A stretch of DNA of 64,000 nt from the NCBI GenBank assembly GCA_026002855.1, contig BPGD01000001.1, positions 4,348,001 to 4,412,000 of the forward strand, in the 5' to 3' direction. Shown in pieces: positions 13,696-26,616 of the stretch (its first letter is position 1; each line of letters opens with the position of its first letter). The notes beneath the pieces were generated by a model, which was given only the letters and a program-made list of their open reading frames with translations, made no database searches and had not been told where the DNA came from. Position numbers and translations under genes: made by a program. The DNA is from Bryobacteraceae bacterium. GTDB taxonomy: Bacteria; Acidobacteriota; Terriglobia; Bryobacterales; Bryobacteraceae.

Positions 13696-13930
13696 GCAGG
13701 AAGACAGCCCGAGGCGGCAGGGCAGACCCGGCTCCGGCAAAGCCGCTGCACCGTGTTCTGCATTCTCACCTGCGAGTGCCGCGCTCGAACCGCTGCGCTT
13801 CTGAGCCGCCAGGGAAGGGACCGAAGGCCCCGAAAACGAGCGCCACACTCAGCGGCGATGCAGCCTGATGGAATGCCCCTCCATCTGGCGCGGCCTGGCG
13901 GGCGAGCCGCATTCTCGGCCTTGTCGAGCC

Positions 13931-14323
13931 TCATTCGCGATCCGGAGAAACCGCGGCGGATGCGGCCCGGAGCAGCTCGTCCACGCCATCAGCACAGAGC
14001 TCGGCGGCGTGTCGCGAAGCAGCAGGCAATTCGCCGACAGCCTCCCGGATGACGGCACGGACCGCTTCCCTGCCCCCGTTGCGGAGCGCCTGCACCGGCT
14101 TGCCGTGAAGCCATTCGGCGAGCACGGAACCGCAGGCGATCGAGGCCGTGCAGCCTTTCACCTGAAAAGCCGCGGCAGCGATGACGCCACCGGCAATGCG
14201 AGCGCTCAGACGCAGCCAGTCGCCGCAGGCCGGGTTTTCGACATCCACCACCAGGGCCGGCGGATCCAGAACGCCCGCGTGACGCGGATTCTGAAAGTGA
14301 TCCAGCAGGCGCGGGTCATGCAT
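13931..14323 (-). CDS. IscU/NifU-N-like iron-sulfur cluster scaffold
   Basis: 130-residue protein of the IscU/NifU N-terminal family, on which Fe-S clusters are assembled before transfer. The three ligand cysteines are recognisable: Cys33 in NPACGD with the accompanying Asp35, Cys58 in GCTASIACGS, and Cys110 in AAELCADG. Cys64 is an extra one. No iscS, iscA or hscBA neighbour occurs in the window, so it is an orphan scaffold copy. It is transcribed downstream of the LssY_C gene with a 148-nt gap. The 235 nt between it and the PAP2 gene show nothing I can name. Confidence 0.8.
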   Translation of the reverse strand: MHDPRLLDHFQNPRHAGVLDPPALVVDVENPACGDWLRLSARIAGGVIAAAAFQVKGCTASIACGSVLAEWLHGKPVQALRNGGREAVRAVIREAVGELPAASRHAAELCADGVDELLRAASAAVSPDRE

Positions 14324-14471
14324 GGCGAGAGTTCTGCCTGATCAGATACCACACCAAGAGGCGCTGATGCGCTCCGGCCTTCCGAGTGCAAGCGCGATTC
14401 GGCGTGAGTCCTGGGAGCGCGGGGAGCGCGTCCCAATGGGCTTTTCGCGAAGTGCGCCGCTACCCGGCAAA

Positions 14472-16487
14472 CTATTTCTGGCTCCAGCCTTCGGCCCAGC
14501 TCTTTTTTCCCTGCTTTTCCTGCGGCGCGGCGGCAGCCTTGCTGAGGCCCCGTTTTTCGAGGTCCGCGGTCACGAAGCGGTACAGCGCTTCGAGCAGCGC
14601 CGCCCGCGGGAACTGCTCGCCCATCTGAAGGGCCACATTCAGATGGTCGCTCCAGACGACGCCCAGATTGACGGACTCGGGCACGATCTGGTCCGTGCGC
14701 AGCAGTTGACCATCGTTTTTCGGGTCCCACGCCGAGAGCATGCGGTAGGTCTGGGCGGCGTTTTTCGGCACGCGGTCCGGCGGGATCACCGCCGCCAGCG
14801 AGTACGTGGGCACGTAGGGATGCGGATGCTGTGAGAGAAACCGTCGGCGCGCATCCTGCCGGAGGCTTTTGAACCCCTCGGCGGGGTTGCCCTTGCATCC
14901 GGCGCGGTCTTTCACCTTGCCCATCCAGGCGTCCAGTTGCACCGGCAACGAATCGGCGATCGGCGAGCCGCCGCTGGCGCCCGCAGTGCTGACGAAGGCG
15001 GCCACTTTGGCGCGGATCTGCGGGTACAGGGCCAGCGCGGTCTGGATGTCCGGCGTGCCCTTGCTGTAGCCGACCAGGATGAACGGGCGCTGATCCGTCA
15101 GCCACTGCTCCTCGATGTGGTTGGCGATCAGCCGGGCGTTGTCCTCGCTGGAATCATTCGGCACCGCGAGCAGATCGGCAGCGACCCCATATTTCTCCGT
15201 CAACACCTTGCGGCCGAGCGCAAAGGCGGGATTGTCCGAGACGCAGGTGTTGAAGATGCCCGGCACCACCAGCAGGCGGTAGCCGCGCGGGACTTCGCCG
15301 AGCGGCAGGTCTTCTTTCCCCCTTGCCTCCAGCCAACGGGAGCAGGGCAGCAGGTCCTCGCCGTCCGGGCCGTTCTTCTTCAGCACGGAACAGAAGACGT
15401 CGGCAAAATCCTGGGCGCGGCTGCCCGGATCCGGCCGCAGATAAATCACCAGGATACGGCCATCGGAAAAGTATTCCTGTCCGTGGGCTGTTTTCGCCTT
15501 TGTCACCGTATTTTTCGGCGTGACATAGTCCATTTTCACGACCTGGCCGCTGTGCTTGAGGGTCTCTCCAATGAAATCGCGCTCCTTGTCGGTGTCGGGA
15601 TCGATGCGGTGGGTGATGCCGCCGGTGCGCTGGTCGCGGTCGAATCCGATGTCATGCGTGCCGGCGCCCACCCACAGCGTCAGTCCGCCGACGTCGAAGG
15701 GGGCCTTCCAGATCCGAAAGTGGTGCCGCTCGGCCACGGTCATCACCGGATCGCTCATCGCGAAGCCGTAATCCTGGGGGCGCCCGAAGACATAGAGCTC
15801 GCTCATCGGCATGGTCAGATACGCCTGGCGGGAAAGGGTTCCGAGCGCGCCGCGGAGGATCGAGTCCTTCACCGAGCGATCCACCGCCACCCAGCCCACG
15901 CTGAGCAGCGCCTGCTTGACCTGCTCTTCCGTCCCCAGGATCAGGAAGTTGATGCGGTCGCCTTCGTTGCCCTCCTTGTCCACCACCCGGCGCGGGATTT
16001 TATCCAGAATTTCATCGGTGATCGGCGGTAATTCTCCTTCGAATTTTTCCGGCTGCTCTTTTGCTTTCTCGAGAATTTCGACCGTCACGATATACTCGCC
16101 CCGGACGGGCGAGGCATTCTGGTTCACGCCCACGAAGAGCCGGCCGCTCACGGTCATCCGGCTCTCGCGGCGGCTGCCCACCAGGAACGGCCGCGCCGCC
16201 GGGCCCTCGCCCACACGGCCGATCACCGCGCCGCGGCCGGCGTCGTTCAGGGGGTAGGCGCGGATCAGGTCGCGCCAGCCGCGGGGCAATCCGTGGGGCG
16301 TCGCCTCCTGGCGGGCATCGGCGTACTTGAGCGAGCCTTCGGCGGTGATGCGCACCAGATCGCCCGCCTGCACGTCCACTCCCGTGTCCACCCAGGTCTG
16401 CTGTCCGTCCAGCTTCACCTTCACCGGCTGGCCCGCCAGAACGGCCGCCGCCCCGCCCAGCCAGACCGTAAGAATCCAGAGTCTCAT
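14472..16487 (-). CDS. Exported lectin-like / LssY_C-domain / alpha-beta hydrolase-like protein
   Basis: 671-residue secreted protein with signal peptide MRLWILTVWLGGAAAVLAG. Residues about 20-135 resemble the PA-IL (LecA) galactose-lectin fold (WVDTGVDVQAGDLVRITAEG, GAVIGRVGEG, LFVGVNQN). Residues about 150-330 match LssY C-terminal-type domains (RINFLILGTEEQVKQAL, LTLWVGAGTHDIGFDRDQ). The rest looks like an alpha/beta-hydrolase core with a nucleophile elbow at GYSKGTPD. ATG at 16487 is chosen because the signal peptide begins there and it forms an ATGA overlap with the upstream gene. The combined architecture suggests cell-surface glycan or lipid interaction, but no reaction can be assigned. 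Confidence 0.7.
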   Translation of the reverse strand: MRLWILTVWLGGAAAVLAGQPVKVKLDGQQTWVDTGVDVQAGDLVRITAEGSLKYADARQEATPHGLPRGWRDLIRAYPLNDAGRGAVIGRVGEGPAARPFLVGSRRESRMTVSGRLFVGVNQNASPVRGEYIVTVEILEKAKEQPEKFEGELPPITDEILDKIPRRVVDKEGNEGDRINFLILGTEEQVKQALLSVGWVAVDRSVKDSILRGALGTLSRQAYLTMPMSELYVFGRPQDYGFAMSDPVMTVAERHHFRIWKAPFDVGGLTLWVGAGTHDIGFDRDQRTGGITHRIDPDTDKERDFIGETLKHSGQVVKMDYVTPKNTVTKAKTAHGQEYFSDGRILVIYLRPDPGSRAQDFADVFCSVLKKNGPDGEDLLPCSRWLEARGKEDLPLGEVPRGYRLLVVPGIFNTCVSDNPAFALGRKVLTEKYGVAADLLAVPNDSSEDNARLIANHIEEQWLTDQRPFILVGYSKGTPDIQTALALYPQIRAKVAAFVSTAGASGGSPIADSLPVQLDAWMGKVKDRAGCKGNPAEGFKSLRQDARRRFLSQHPHPYVPTYSLAAVIPPDRVPKNAAQTYRMLSAWDPKNDGQLLRTDQIVPESVNLGVVWSDHLNVALQMGEQFPRAALLEALYRFVTADLEKRGLSKAAAAPQEKQGKKSWAEGWSQK

Positions 16488-17038
16488 CCTGCCTTTTTCT
16501 CCTGTGGACGAAGGATCCCGCTCTGCTCTTGCATCCGCGGTTGCCGCAAGGCCCGCTCCTCCACTCTCATCCGGCACTCGCGCAGGAAGCGGTCCGGGTC
16601 GGGGTGCCGCGGCGTATGGCGGATCTCATGGCGGCTGGAAAAAACCCGCAGGGCCGAACATTCGATCCCGAGCCTCCTGCCCGCCCCGCCAAACTCCTCG
16701 TAGGGCTCGATGGCCAGCACCTCGTCCCAGCGGATGCGCACCCGGCGCAGGCCCAGCCACTGCCGTTGCTCGACGCCGGCCGGCCCGCAGAGAATTTCCC
16801 GCGGCCAGCAAGCGATCATCCAGAGGGAAAGCGCGGCCAGCAGGCCGAGCTCCGCTTCCCGCGGCCGCGGGGCCGGTGATTCAAACCACCAGGACAGCAG
16901 CGCCGTCAGCGCATTCACCAGCAGTCCGGCGCCAATCAGGATCCGCGTCCGCCACCGGCCCGGAAAATGCAGCAGCTCCGGATACAGGCTATCCCGATAG
17001 GAGCCCACGAGCCCATTCTGACAGACTCCCGCCGACAC
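16484..17038 (-). CDS. Small membrane protein, PH-like C-terminal region, unknown function
   Basis: About 185 residues. Two hydrophobic segments (ILIGAGLLVNALTALLSWWF and LGLLAALSLWMIACW) are followed by a soluble region (GVEQRQWLGLRRVRIRWDEV, CSALRVFSS) with the strand pattern of bacterial PH-like (YdbT/DUF304-type) domains. The start is uncertain: GTG at 17038 or 17008 avoids overlap, while ATG at 17068 would overlap the divergent polA start. Its stop overlaps the start of the lectin/LssY_C gene as ATGA, so the two are probably translationally coupled and may act together at the envelope. Confidence 0.55.
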   Translation of the reverse strand: MSAGVCQNGLVGSYRDSLYPELLHFPGRWRTRILIGAGLLVNALTALLSWWFESPAPRPREAELGLLAALSLWMIACWPREILCGPAGVEQRQWLGLRRVRIRWDEVLAIEPYEEFGGAGRRLGIECSALRVFSSRHEIRHTPRHPDPDRFLRECRMRVEERALRQPRMQEQSGILRPQEKKAG

Positions 17039-17066
17039 CGCGCCCCGCTTGCGGGACAATCGAATC

Positions 17067-19423
<2,357 letters not shown>

Positions 19424-19427
<4 letters not shown>

Positions 19428-20632
19428 ACGAAGCGCTGCGAAAACAACTGGAGCTGTTGCGCCGCCGCATCGCCCGGATTGAGGCCCGGGCGCCGCGGCC
19501 GGCGCAGCCGGCGCCTCTGCCCGCAGACCTGGGCCGGGAAGTGGAGACTCCGCTTGGCCGCCACTGGGAGCTCGAGCGCCGCTGGCCGGCCCACCACCTG
19601 CACGGCTCGGCCGACGTGGGCGCCCTCGCAGACCTGCCGCCGGACCTGCTGGCCGCGCTGAGCGAGGAAGCCGCCGGTTGCGCGCCCCATGAATGGGTCT
19701 TTCTCGACACCGAGACCAGCGGGACCAGTGGCGGAAGCGGCACGTTCGCCTTTCTCGTCGGCACCGGCCGCATCACCCCGGCAGGCTTCGTTGTCCGCCA
19801 GTTTTTCATGCGCGAGCACGGCGAAGAGCCTTCCATGCTCGGCGCCCTGGCCCAGCATCTGGCCCAGTTCCGCCTGGTAGTGACGTACAACGGAAAGGCG
19901 TTTGACCTGCCGCTGCTCGAGACGCGGTACCGGCTGGCACGCCAGCGGCCCCCGTTCGCCCATCTCGTGCACGTGGATCTGCTGCATTCGGCGCGGCGGC
20001 TGTGGCGGCTGGCGCTCGAGTCGTGCCGTCTGATGGACCTTGAGGCGCGCATTCTTGGCTTTGAACGTCAGGGCGATCCGGGCGGCGCGCTGATTCCGCG
20101 ACTGTATCTCGAATTTCTCCGCACCGGGAATTTTCGCCCTTTGGTCCCGGTTTTCACCCATAATGCCTGCGATATTCTCTCGCTGGCGTGCCTGACGGCC
20201 ATCGTGCCGGCGGCGTTCCGCGACCCGGCGCGGCTCTCGCACCCGGCGGAGATGGCCGCCCTGGCCCGCTGGTTTCACCGCGAGGGGATGCTGGAAGAGG
20301 CGCTGCGGCTGCTCGAGGCGGCGCTGCGCCGCCCGCTGCGGGAAGACCTGCTCTGGGACGCGTTGTGGGAGGCAGCCGAGATCGAACGCAGGCTCGGACG
20401 GACGGAGGCGGCGGTGGCCCGCTGGACCGAACTGTCGGCCGTCGCCAATCCGTTCCGGGCGCAGGCGCTCGAAAAACTTGCCATTTATTACGAGCACCGC
20501 GAGAAAAACCCCGCCATGGCGCTGGAAATGGCCCTTGCGGCACAGGCCATTTCTCCCTCAGAAGATCTGGAGAAGCGCATCACCAGACTGCGGGCCAAGG
20601 CATCGATTCCGCGTCCGCCGCGGCTGATTTAA
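19424..20632 (+). CDS. YprB/MrfB-like RNase H-fold 3'-5' exonuclease with TPR-like C-terminus
   Basis: 402-residue protein. Residues about 90-260 form a DnaQ/RNase H-like exonuclease core: FLDTETSG (exo I), TYNGKAFDLPLLETRY (exo II), DLLHSARRLW and HNACDILSLACL (exo III with its Asp). This is the pattern of the YprB-like family, which includes B. subtilis MrfB, a DNA-repair exonuclease. The C-terminal 130 residues are TPR-like helices. No MrfA-type helicase lies nearby; instead the gene is coupled to polA by a 4-nt overlap. An attractive inference is a role with Pol I in repair. Confidence 0.8.
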
Positions 20633-20641
20633 ACAGAGACT

Positions 20642-20656
20642 GGCGGGACGCCCGCC
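20642..20656 (+). terminator. Short hairpin between convergent genes
   Basis: A 6-bp stem (GGCGGG with CCCGCC) and a 3-nt loop, 10 nt after the exonuclease stop and before the stop of the converging repeat protein. It is weakly supported because it is short and has no T-run. Confidence 0.35.
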
Positions 20657-20690
20657 CCGGCTTTCCGCCTCTCTTCAGACAGGGCAAGAC

Positions 20691-22343
20691 TCAGGGGCCG
20701 GCGGCCCGGTATGAGGCATCCGAATACTGCCAGGCACCGTCCACATAGGACCAGAGACGCACGTAAATTACCTGACCGTTCACCGGCAGATTGCTGACTG
20801 TCGCTGATGTATTTGTCCCCTGATCGGCCCCATAAATATTGTTATTTCCGGCGCTGGTGCCAATGAAAAGCCAGAACTTTTCCACCCGCGAGCCCGGCGT
20901 CCAGGTGAAAGTGACCGTGGAACCGGGCAGCGTCGAGCCGGGCGCGGGCGCGGCAATCTGGCCCTTTTCGCCCGGCGGACGGACGCCCGAGGCCGTGTAC
21001 GTGTAATCGTTGAACTGCCAGGCGCCCTGAATATAAGACCAGAGCCGCACGTACACCGGCAGTCCGTCGGCGGGCAGGTTGGTCACCGTCGCGCTCAGGG
21101 ACGTCCCCATGTCCTGGCTGAAAATGGTATTGCCACCGGGCCAGCGCCCCACGAACAGGTAATAGCGCGTCACCGCCTGGCCGGCGCTCCACTGGAAGGT
21201 GACCGAGGTTCCCGCCAGCACGGCGCCCGGGACCGGGGACTGGATCTCCGCTTTGGCCGGCGTTACGGATCCGGCCGCACGGTACGTGTAGTCGTTGAAC
21301 TGCCATGCGCCGTCGATGTAGGACCATAGACGCACGTAGATGGTGGCGCCGTCCACCGGCAGGTTGGTGACGGTGGCTTGCTGAGCCGTGTCCATGTCCT
21401 GGCTGAAGAGGGTGTTACCGCCCTGCCAGAGTCCGATGAAGAGGTAATAGCGGCTGACGGCCACTCCCGCACTCCAGCGGAAGGTGGCGGTGGAACCGGC
21501 CAGCGTGGAGCCAGGCGCGGGATCCGTGATCTGCGCCTTTTCTGGGGCGACCATGCCGGCGGCCCTGTACTGGTAATCGTTGTAGACCCATTGATTGTCG
21601 ATGTAAGACCACAGCCGCACGTAGATGGTGCGCCCGTCCACGGGAAGTCCGCTCACCGGCGCGGACGTCAGCAGCCCCTGGTCAGCCGAATAGATGGTGT
21701 TGCCGCCCGGCCAGAGTCCCACCATGAGCCAGAATTGCTGCACCCCATCGCCGGGCGACCACTGGAAGGTGACCGTGCTTCCGGGCAGCGTCGAGCCCGG
21801 CGCGGGCGAGAGGATCTCCCCTTTCTGTGCGGTGCGCGGCCCGGCGTCGGCCAGCGTTCGGAGCGCGTCCCGGACGGCCAGCGCCATCTGCATCTGTTGC
21901 GCTGGCGTGGCCGCAGCGCGGCCTGCGTCGAGGACGAGTCCGGCCACGGCGTCCGGGAAGCAGCCGTCGCAGGCGGCGGCTCGCATGTCGGCGAGCGAGC
22001 GCTGCAAGAGGGCCGCCGCGCGCATGGCGGCGCCATTGGCCTGGATGGTCGGCGACTCCTGCCCGGTGGCGCGCAGATACAGCACCACTCCGGCCTCCGG
22101 GAGGCGGTCCGGCGGAAGCACCTCGTAGCCCTCGGAAGCGGCCAGCGTGCCGATGATGTCGCGCAGCGGCGCAGCATTCTCATCGAGAGGGACGATGGCC
22201 AGGCGCGTGGCCTGCGGCGGCTCCGGGAAGGCCCTGGGCTGGCGCGCCCGGGCAGGCCGCGCCTGTTCGGCCAGGGCCGCGCCCCCCAGGCAGACCACCG
22301 CGATGACGGCCAAAGACACGGTGAGCGGGATTCGGGAGTTCAT
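20691..22343 (-). CDS. Secreted protein with four tandem beta-rich repeats
   Basis: 550 residues with signal peptide MNSRIPLTVSLAVIAVVCLG (cleavage near AALA-E). Residues 40-170 form a helical domain with a pair of cysteines (ACDGC). Residues 176-550 consist of four repeats of 95, 95, 96 and 89 residues. Each opens with a PAPGSTLPGSTVTF-type strand and ends in YVRLWSYIDGAWQFNDY and similar. The repeats resemble Ig/FN3-like extracellular modules, but no named family was recognised. Each repeat has a WPGGNTI-type loop and a following Asp, suggesting ligand or metal binding (inference). It stands alone, converging with the exonuclease gene. An adhesin or envelope-binding role is possible. Confidence 0.75.
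   Translation of the reverse strand: MNSRIPLTVSLAVIAVVCLGGAALAEQARPARARQPRAFPEPPQATRLAIVPLDENAAPLRDIIGTLAASEGYEVLPPDRLPEAGVVLYLRATGQESPTIQANGAAMRAAALLQRSLADMRAAACDGCFPDAVAGLVLDAGRAAATPAQQMQMALAVRDALRTLADAGPRTAQKGEILSPAPGSTLPGSTVTFQWSPGDGVQQFWLMVGLWPGGNTIYSADQGLLTSAPVSGLPVDGRTIYVRLWSYIDNQWVYNDYQYRAAGMVAPEKAQITDPAPGSTLAGSTATFRWSAGVAVSRYYLFIGLWQGGNTLFSQDMDTAQQATVTNLPVDGATIYVRLWSYIDGAWQFNDYTYRAAGSVTPAKAEIQSPVPGAVLAGTSVTFQWSAGQAVTRYYLFVGRWPGGNTIFSQDMGTSLSATVTNLPADGLPVYVRLWSYIQGAWQFNDYTYTASGVRPPGEKGQIAAPAPGSTLPGSTVTFTWTPGSRVEKFWLFIGTSAGNNNIYGADQGTNTSATVSNLPVNGQVIYVRLWSYVDGAWQYSDASYRAAGP
20694..21818 (-). repeat. Four tandem coding repeats of about 285 bp
   Basis: In-frame repeats R1 (residues 176-270), R2 (271-365), R3 (366-461) and R4 (462-550) of the secreted protein. 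R2 and R3 are most alike (both contain SRYYLF/TRYYLF and AWQFNDYTY). R1 and R4 share the QQFWL/EKFWL variant, giving an outer/inner pairing. Confidence 0.85.
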
Positions 22344-22461
22344 CCCTTCCAGTTTCGGCCAGCAGTCGCGGAGAGGGAATAGGCCGGAAAAGTCTGGCAG
22401 TCATGGTACTGGCAAGGGTAAAAGGGCTGGCAGCGGGCGGGGCTGGGTTGAGGACTGCCTG

Positions 22462-23307
22462 TCAGGCGGCTTGAGGCAGTTCGGCCGCGGCCGTGATTTC
22501 GAGGATCTGCTCTTCGTCAATGAGGCCGGTGAGTCCTGCGCCTTTTGGGCGCTGCCCGACGCGGCGAATGAGGTTCGAGCAGGATTCGACGCCCTTGTCT
22601 TCGAGGCGCTCCATGCTGGCCGGGTCGATGTGCTCGACGGCCTCGACGCTATCGACGGTGATGGCGGCCAGCGTGCCGGCGGTATGGACGATGATGGCCA
22701 CAGGGCGGTAGTTCTCCTCCAGCACAGTCTCAAAGTTGGAAAACAGATCCAGCAGCCGCGCCAGCGTGGTTTCACGGGTGGAGGCGATGATCTTTTCCGC
22801 CTCGTCAAACTTCTCCGCCTTCTTGAGGTCTTCCACCCGGACGGCGATGGCGTGGATGGCCTTGTGCGGCCCGTCCATTTTCCTTACCAGGGCGGATACG
22901 GTGAGGTTGTTCGTGCGGAAGTTGTCGTACCACCGGCCGAAGGCGCACGCGTGCGGGTCCGTGGCGAGGCTGAATGGCCGCCGCTCCTCCACGGACCGTT
23001 GCAGCTCCTCCATCCAGGCCATGTGGTCCGCGGCACGGGCAGTGATCAGCGCAGCGAGATCGTCGAGCTCCTCCTTCGCCCCCGGCATTCCCAGCCGCTT
23101 GCGCAGGTCGATGCAGGGGATGATTTTGCCGCGCCAGTTCATCACGCCGCGGAAATAGTCCGGCATTCGGGGCACCGGCGTGACCTCGGGCTGGATGACC
23201 AGTTCCCGGACCACGGAACTGTGCAGCGCCGCCATCTGGTGGTGGACGCGCGCAACCACCCAAGGCATCTGAGCGGCATCAGCAGACGGCATCGTGAGGG
23301 TTGGCAT
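22462..23307 (-). CDS. CheW-like scaffold with an inserted CZB zinc-binding domain
   Basis: 281-residue chemosensory protein. The CheW fold is split: its first half (VVARVHHQMAALHSSVVREL, VMNWRGKIIPCIDLRKRLG) lies at residues 15-75, and its second half (PVAIIVHTAGTLAAITVDSV, LIDEEQIL) at about 200-275. Between them is a CZB domain whose four zinc ligands are visible as His95, Cys121 (CAFGRWY), His148 and His152 (HKAIH). CZB domains sense zinc and hypochlorous acid through the ligand cysteine. The protein probably links a redox or zinc signal to receptor-kinase arrays. No CheA, receptor or flagellar gene lies nearby. ATG 23307 is preferred over ATG 23352, which only adds an Arg-rich leader. 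Confidence 0.82.
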   Translation of the reverse strand: MPTLTMPSADAAQMPWVVARVHHQMAALHSSVVRELVIQPEVTPVPRMPDYFRGVMNWRGKIIPCIDLRKRLGMPGAKEELDDLAALITARAADHMAWMEELQRSVEERRPFSLATDPHACAFGRWYDNFRTNNLTVSALVRKMDGPHKAIHAIAVRVEDLKKAEKFDEAEKIIASTRETTLARLLDLFSNFETVLEENYRPVAIIVHTAGTLAAITVDSVEAVEHIDPASMERLEDKGVESCSNLIRRVGQRPKGAGLTGLIDEEQILEITAAAELPQAA

Positions 23308-23397
23308 GGCTCGATACGGCGGCGCAGCCCGGCGGCCGCGCCTGTCCCTCATATCGGCAGGGCTGGCGCCGTTTTGAGCCGTCGCGCCCGCGGCGGC

Positions 23398-24390
23398 TCA
23401 GGAGGCCAGCTGGGCGCGCTGCCTCTGGAGCAACAGATCCTCGAACGAGTAGTCGATGGTCTGCTTCGGGTGATGCCGCAGATACCAGCGGTAGGTCTCT
23501 TTCAGGCCGTCGATGAAGGGCGTCGGCTTGAAGCGCAGCACGCGCTGCGCCTTGCTGATGACCATGGTGACCGGCGGCAGGTCGAAATAGACGCCAAAAT
23601 AGAGCTTCGGTCCCATCGGATGGCCGCCGGCGCGCAGGATGCGTTCGCGCGGCACGCGCGCCACGGTGGTCTGTTTGCCGCAGGCCTCGAAGTAGGCCTC
23701 GATGAGCTCGGCCTGCGTCAGCGGGCGCGCGTTGGCGATGTTGAAGGCGTGGCCGAGGGCGGCGGGCGTCTCCACCGCGCGGATCATCGCGCCGACGAGG
23801 TCCTTCACATAGACAAACTGCATCAGGCGGCGCCCGTCGCCTGGCAGAATGATGGGCCGCTTGTCGCGGATGCGATCCCAGAAGAACTGCTCGCGGTAGA
23901 TCGGGTTGCCGGGTCCGTAGACGAACGGCGGGCGGATGGTGGTGATCGGCGTGCCGTAGCGGTGGAAGAGGCGGAACAGCGCGCGCTCGCTCTGCGCCTT
24001 GTTGCGAACGTAGGAGTCCGGATGGTCATCGGGCGCCAGGGCGTCGCCCTCGTGATGGTTCAACCCGTCGCCATAGGCCGCCACCGAGGAGACGAAAACG
24101 TAGCGGCCGATGCTGCCGGTGAGGAAGTGGGCCGTTTCCGCGACGGCCGAGGCCGGCGTGCCGCGCTCCCAGTCATAGGCGAGGTCGAAGACGGCGTCAA
24201 ACGTGTGGCCGTTGAGAGTGGCGCGCACCTGGCGGGGATCATTGCGGTCGGCCTGGAAGTTGGCCACGCGCTTGCCGAGGTCGTGTTCGGGCCTGCGGTG
24301 CAGGATGGCGACTTCATGGCCGCCTTTGAGCAGCGTCTGGACCAGATGCCGGCCGATGAACTGCGTGCCGCCGATGACGAGAGCCTTCAT
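23398..24390 (-). CDS. NAD-dependent epimerase/dehydratase (extended SDR)
   Basis: 330-residue nucleotide-sugar epimerase/dehydratase-like enzyme. It shows the Rossmann motif GGTQFIGRHLV, the active-site Ser in SSVAAYGD, the catalytic YxxxK as SYVRNKAQSE, and IRPPFVYGPGNP in the substrate region. The substrate is not predictable; family members act on UDP- or GDP-sugars or on sugar-like ribitol carriers. The gene lies 28 nt downstream of the inositol-phosphate synthase on the same strand, so both may work in polyol or sugar-lipid synthesis (inference). Confidence 0.85.
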   Translation of the reverse strand: MKALVIGGTQFIGRHLVQTLLKGGHEVAILHRRPEHDLGKRVANFQADRNDPRQVRATLNGHTFDAVFDLAYDWERGTPASAVAETAHFLTGSIGRYVFVSSVAAYGDGLNHHEGDALAPDDHPDSYVRNKAQSERALFRLFHRYGTPITTIRPPFVYGPGNPIYREQFFWDRIRDKRPIILPGDGRRLMQFVYVKDLVGAMIRAVETPAALGHAFNIANARPLTQAELIEAYFEACGKQTTVARVPRERILRAGGHPMGPKLYFGVYFDLPPVTMVISKAQRVLRFKPTPFIDGLKETYRWYLRHHPKQTIDYSFEDLLLQRQRAQLAS

Positions 24391-24418
24391 GGATGCTTCC
24401 TGCTCCTGTTGACAGCGC

Positions 24419-25798
<1,380 letters not shown>

Positions 25799-25857
25799 CT
25801 TAGCAGTGCCCGGCGGAGGACGCATGCAACGCGGCCGCCGCTGCTATACTGTGGCCG

Positions 25858-26616
25858 ATGAGCGGCCGTGCCGCGGCAACCATACCGACGCTTGTGGCCG
25901 ACGACGAGGCGCCGGCGCTCGATGAGCTGCTGTACCTGCTGAAGAGTTTTCCCGAAATCGAGGTCGTCGGCACGGCGGCCAACGGCGTGGAGGCGCTGAA
26001 GCGGATCGAAGAGCTCGAGCCGGACCTGGTCTTCATCGACGTTCAGATGCCCGGGCTCGACGGGCTCAGCCTGATCCAGAAACTGCACGAGCATGGCGCG
26101 CCGGTGCCGGCCTTCGTCCTCTGCACCGCCTACGAGCAGTACGCGCTGGAGGCCTTCCGGATGGAGGCGCTCGACTATCTGCTCAAGCCGGTGACGCGCG
26201 AGCGTCTGGCGCTGACCATCGAGCGCGTGAAGCGCACGATGCTCGAGCCTGAACCGCCGCCCGCGCCACAGCCGCCCCCGCTGCGCAAGGTGTTGGTGAA
26301 GGCGGGCGGGAAGAACCTGATCGTCGACGCCGCCGACGTGATCTATGCGCGCATCGAGGACGGGCTGATCACGGTGGCGGCCACGCAGGTCGAAGGCGAA
26401 AGCAATTTCAAGACGCTGGAAGAACTTCAGGCGACGCTCGATCCGGCGGTGTTCTGGCGCCCTCACCGAAGCTATCTCGTCAACATCCACCGGATCCGCG
26501 AAGTGATCCCGTGGTTCCGGTCGAGCTATCAGATCCGCATGGACGACCGCAAGGGCACGGTGATTCCGGTCAGCCGCGTGCAGACGCGCCGCCTGAAGGA
26601 ACTGTTCCGTCTCTGA
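25858..26616 (+). CDS. LytTR-family response regulator
   Basis: 252-residue two-component regulator. The receiver domain (residues about 10-125) has acidic ADDEAPAL, phospho-acceptor Asp in FIDVQMPGLDG, Thr in LCTAYEQYA and Lys in LLKPV. A Pro-rich linker leads to a LytTR DNA-binding domain (KVLVKAGGKNLIVDAADVIY, FWRPHRSYLVNIHRIREV, IPVSRVQTRRLKELF). The cognate histidine kinase is not adjacent. It is transcribed divergently from ino1, whose promoter region it shares. Its stop codon lies inside a hairpin shared with the convergent YdcF gene. Confidence 0.93.
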   Translation: MSGRAAATIPTLVADDEAPALDELLYLLKSFPEIEVVGTAANGVEALKRIEELEPDLVFIDVQMPGLDGLSLIQKLHEHGAPVPAFVLCTAYEQYALEAFRMEALDYLLKPVTRERLALTIERVKRTMLEPEPPPAPQPPPLRKVLVKAGGKNLIVDAADVIYARIEDGLITVAATQVEGESNFKTLEELQATLDPAVFWRPHRSYLVNIHRIREVIPWFRSSYQIRMDDRKGTVIPVSRVQTRRLKELFRL

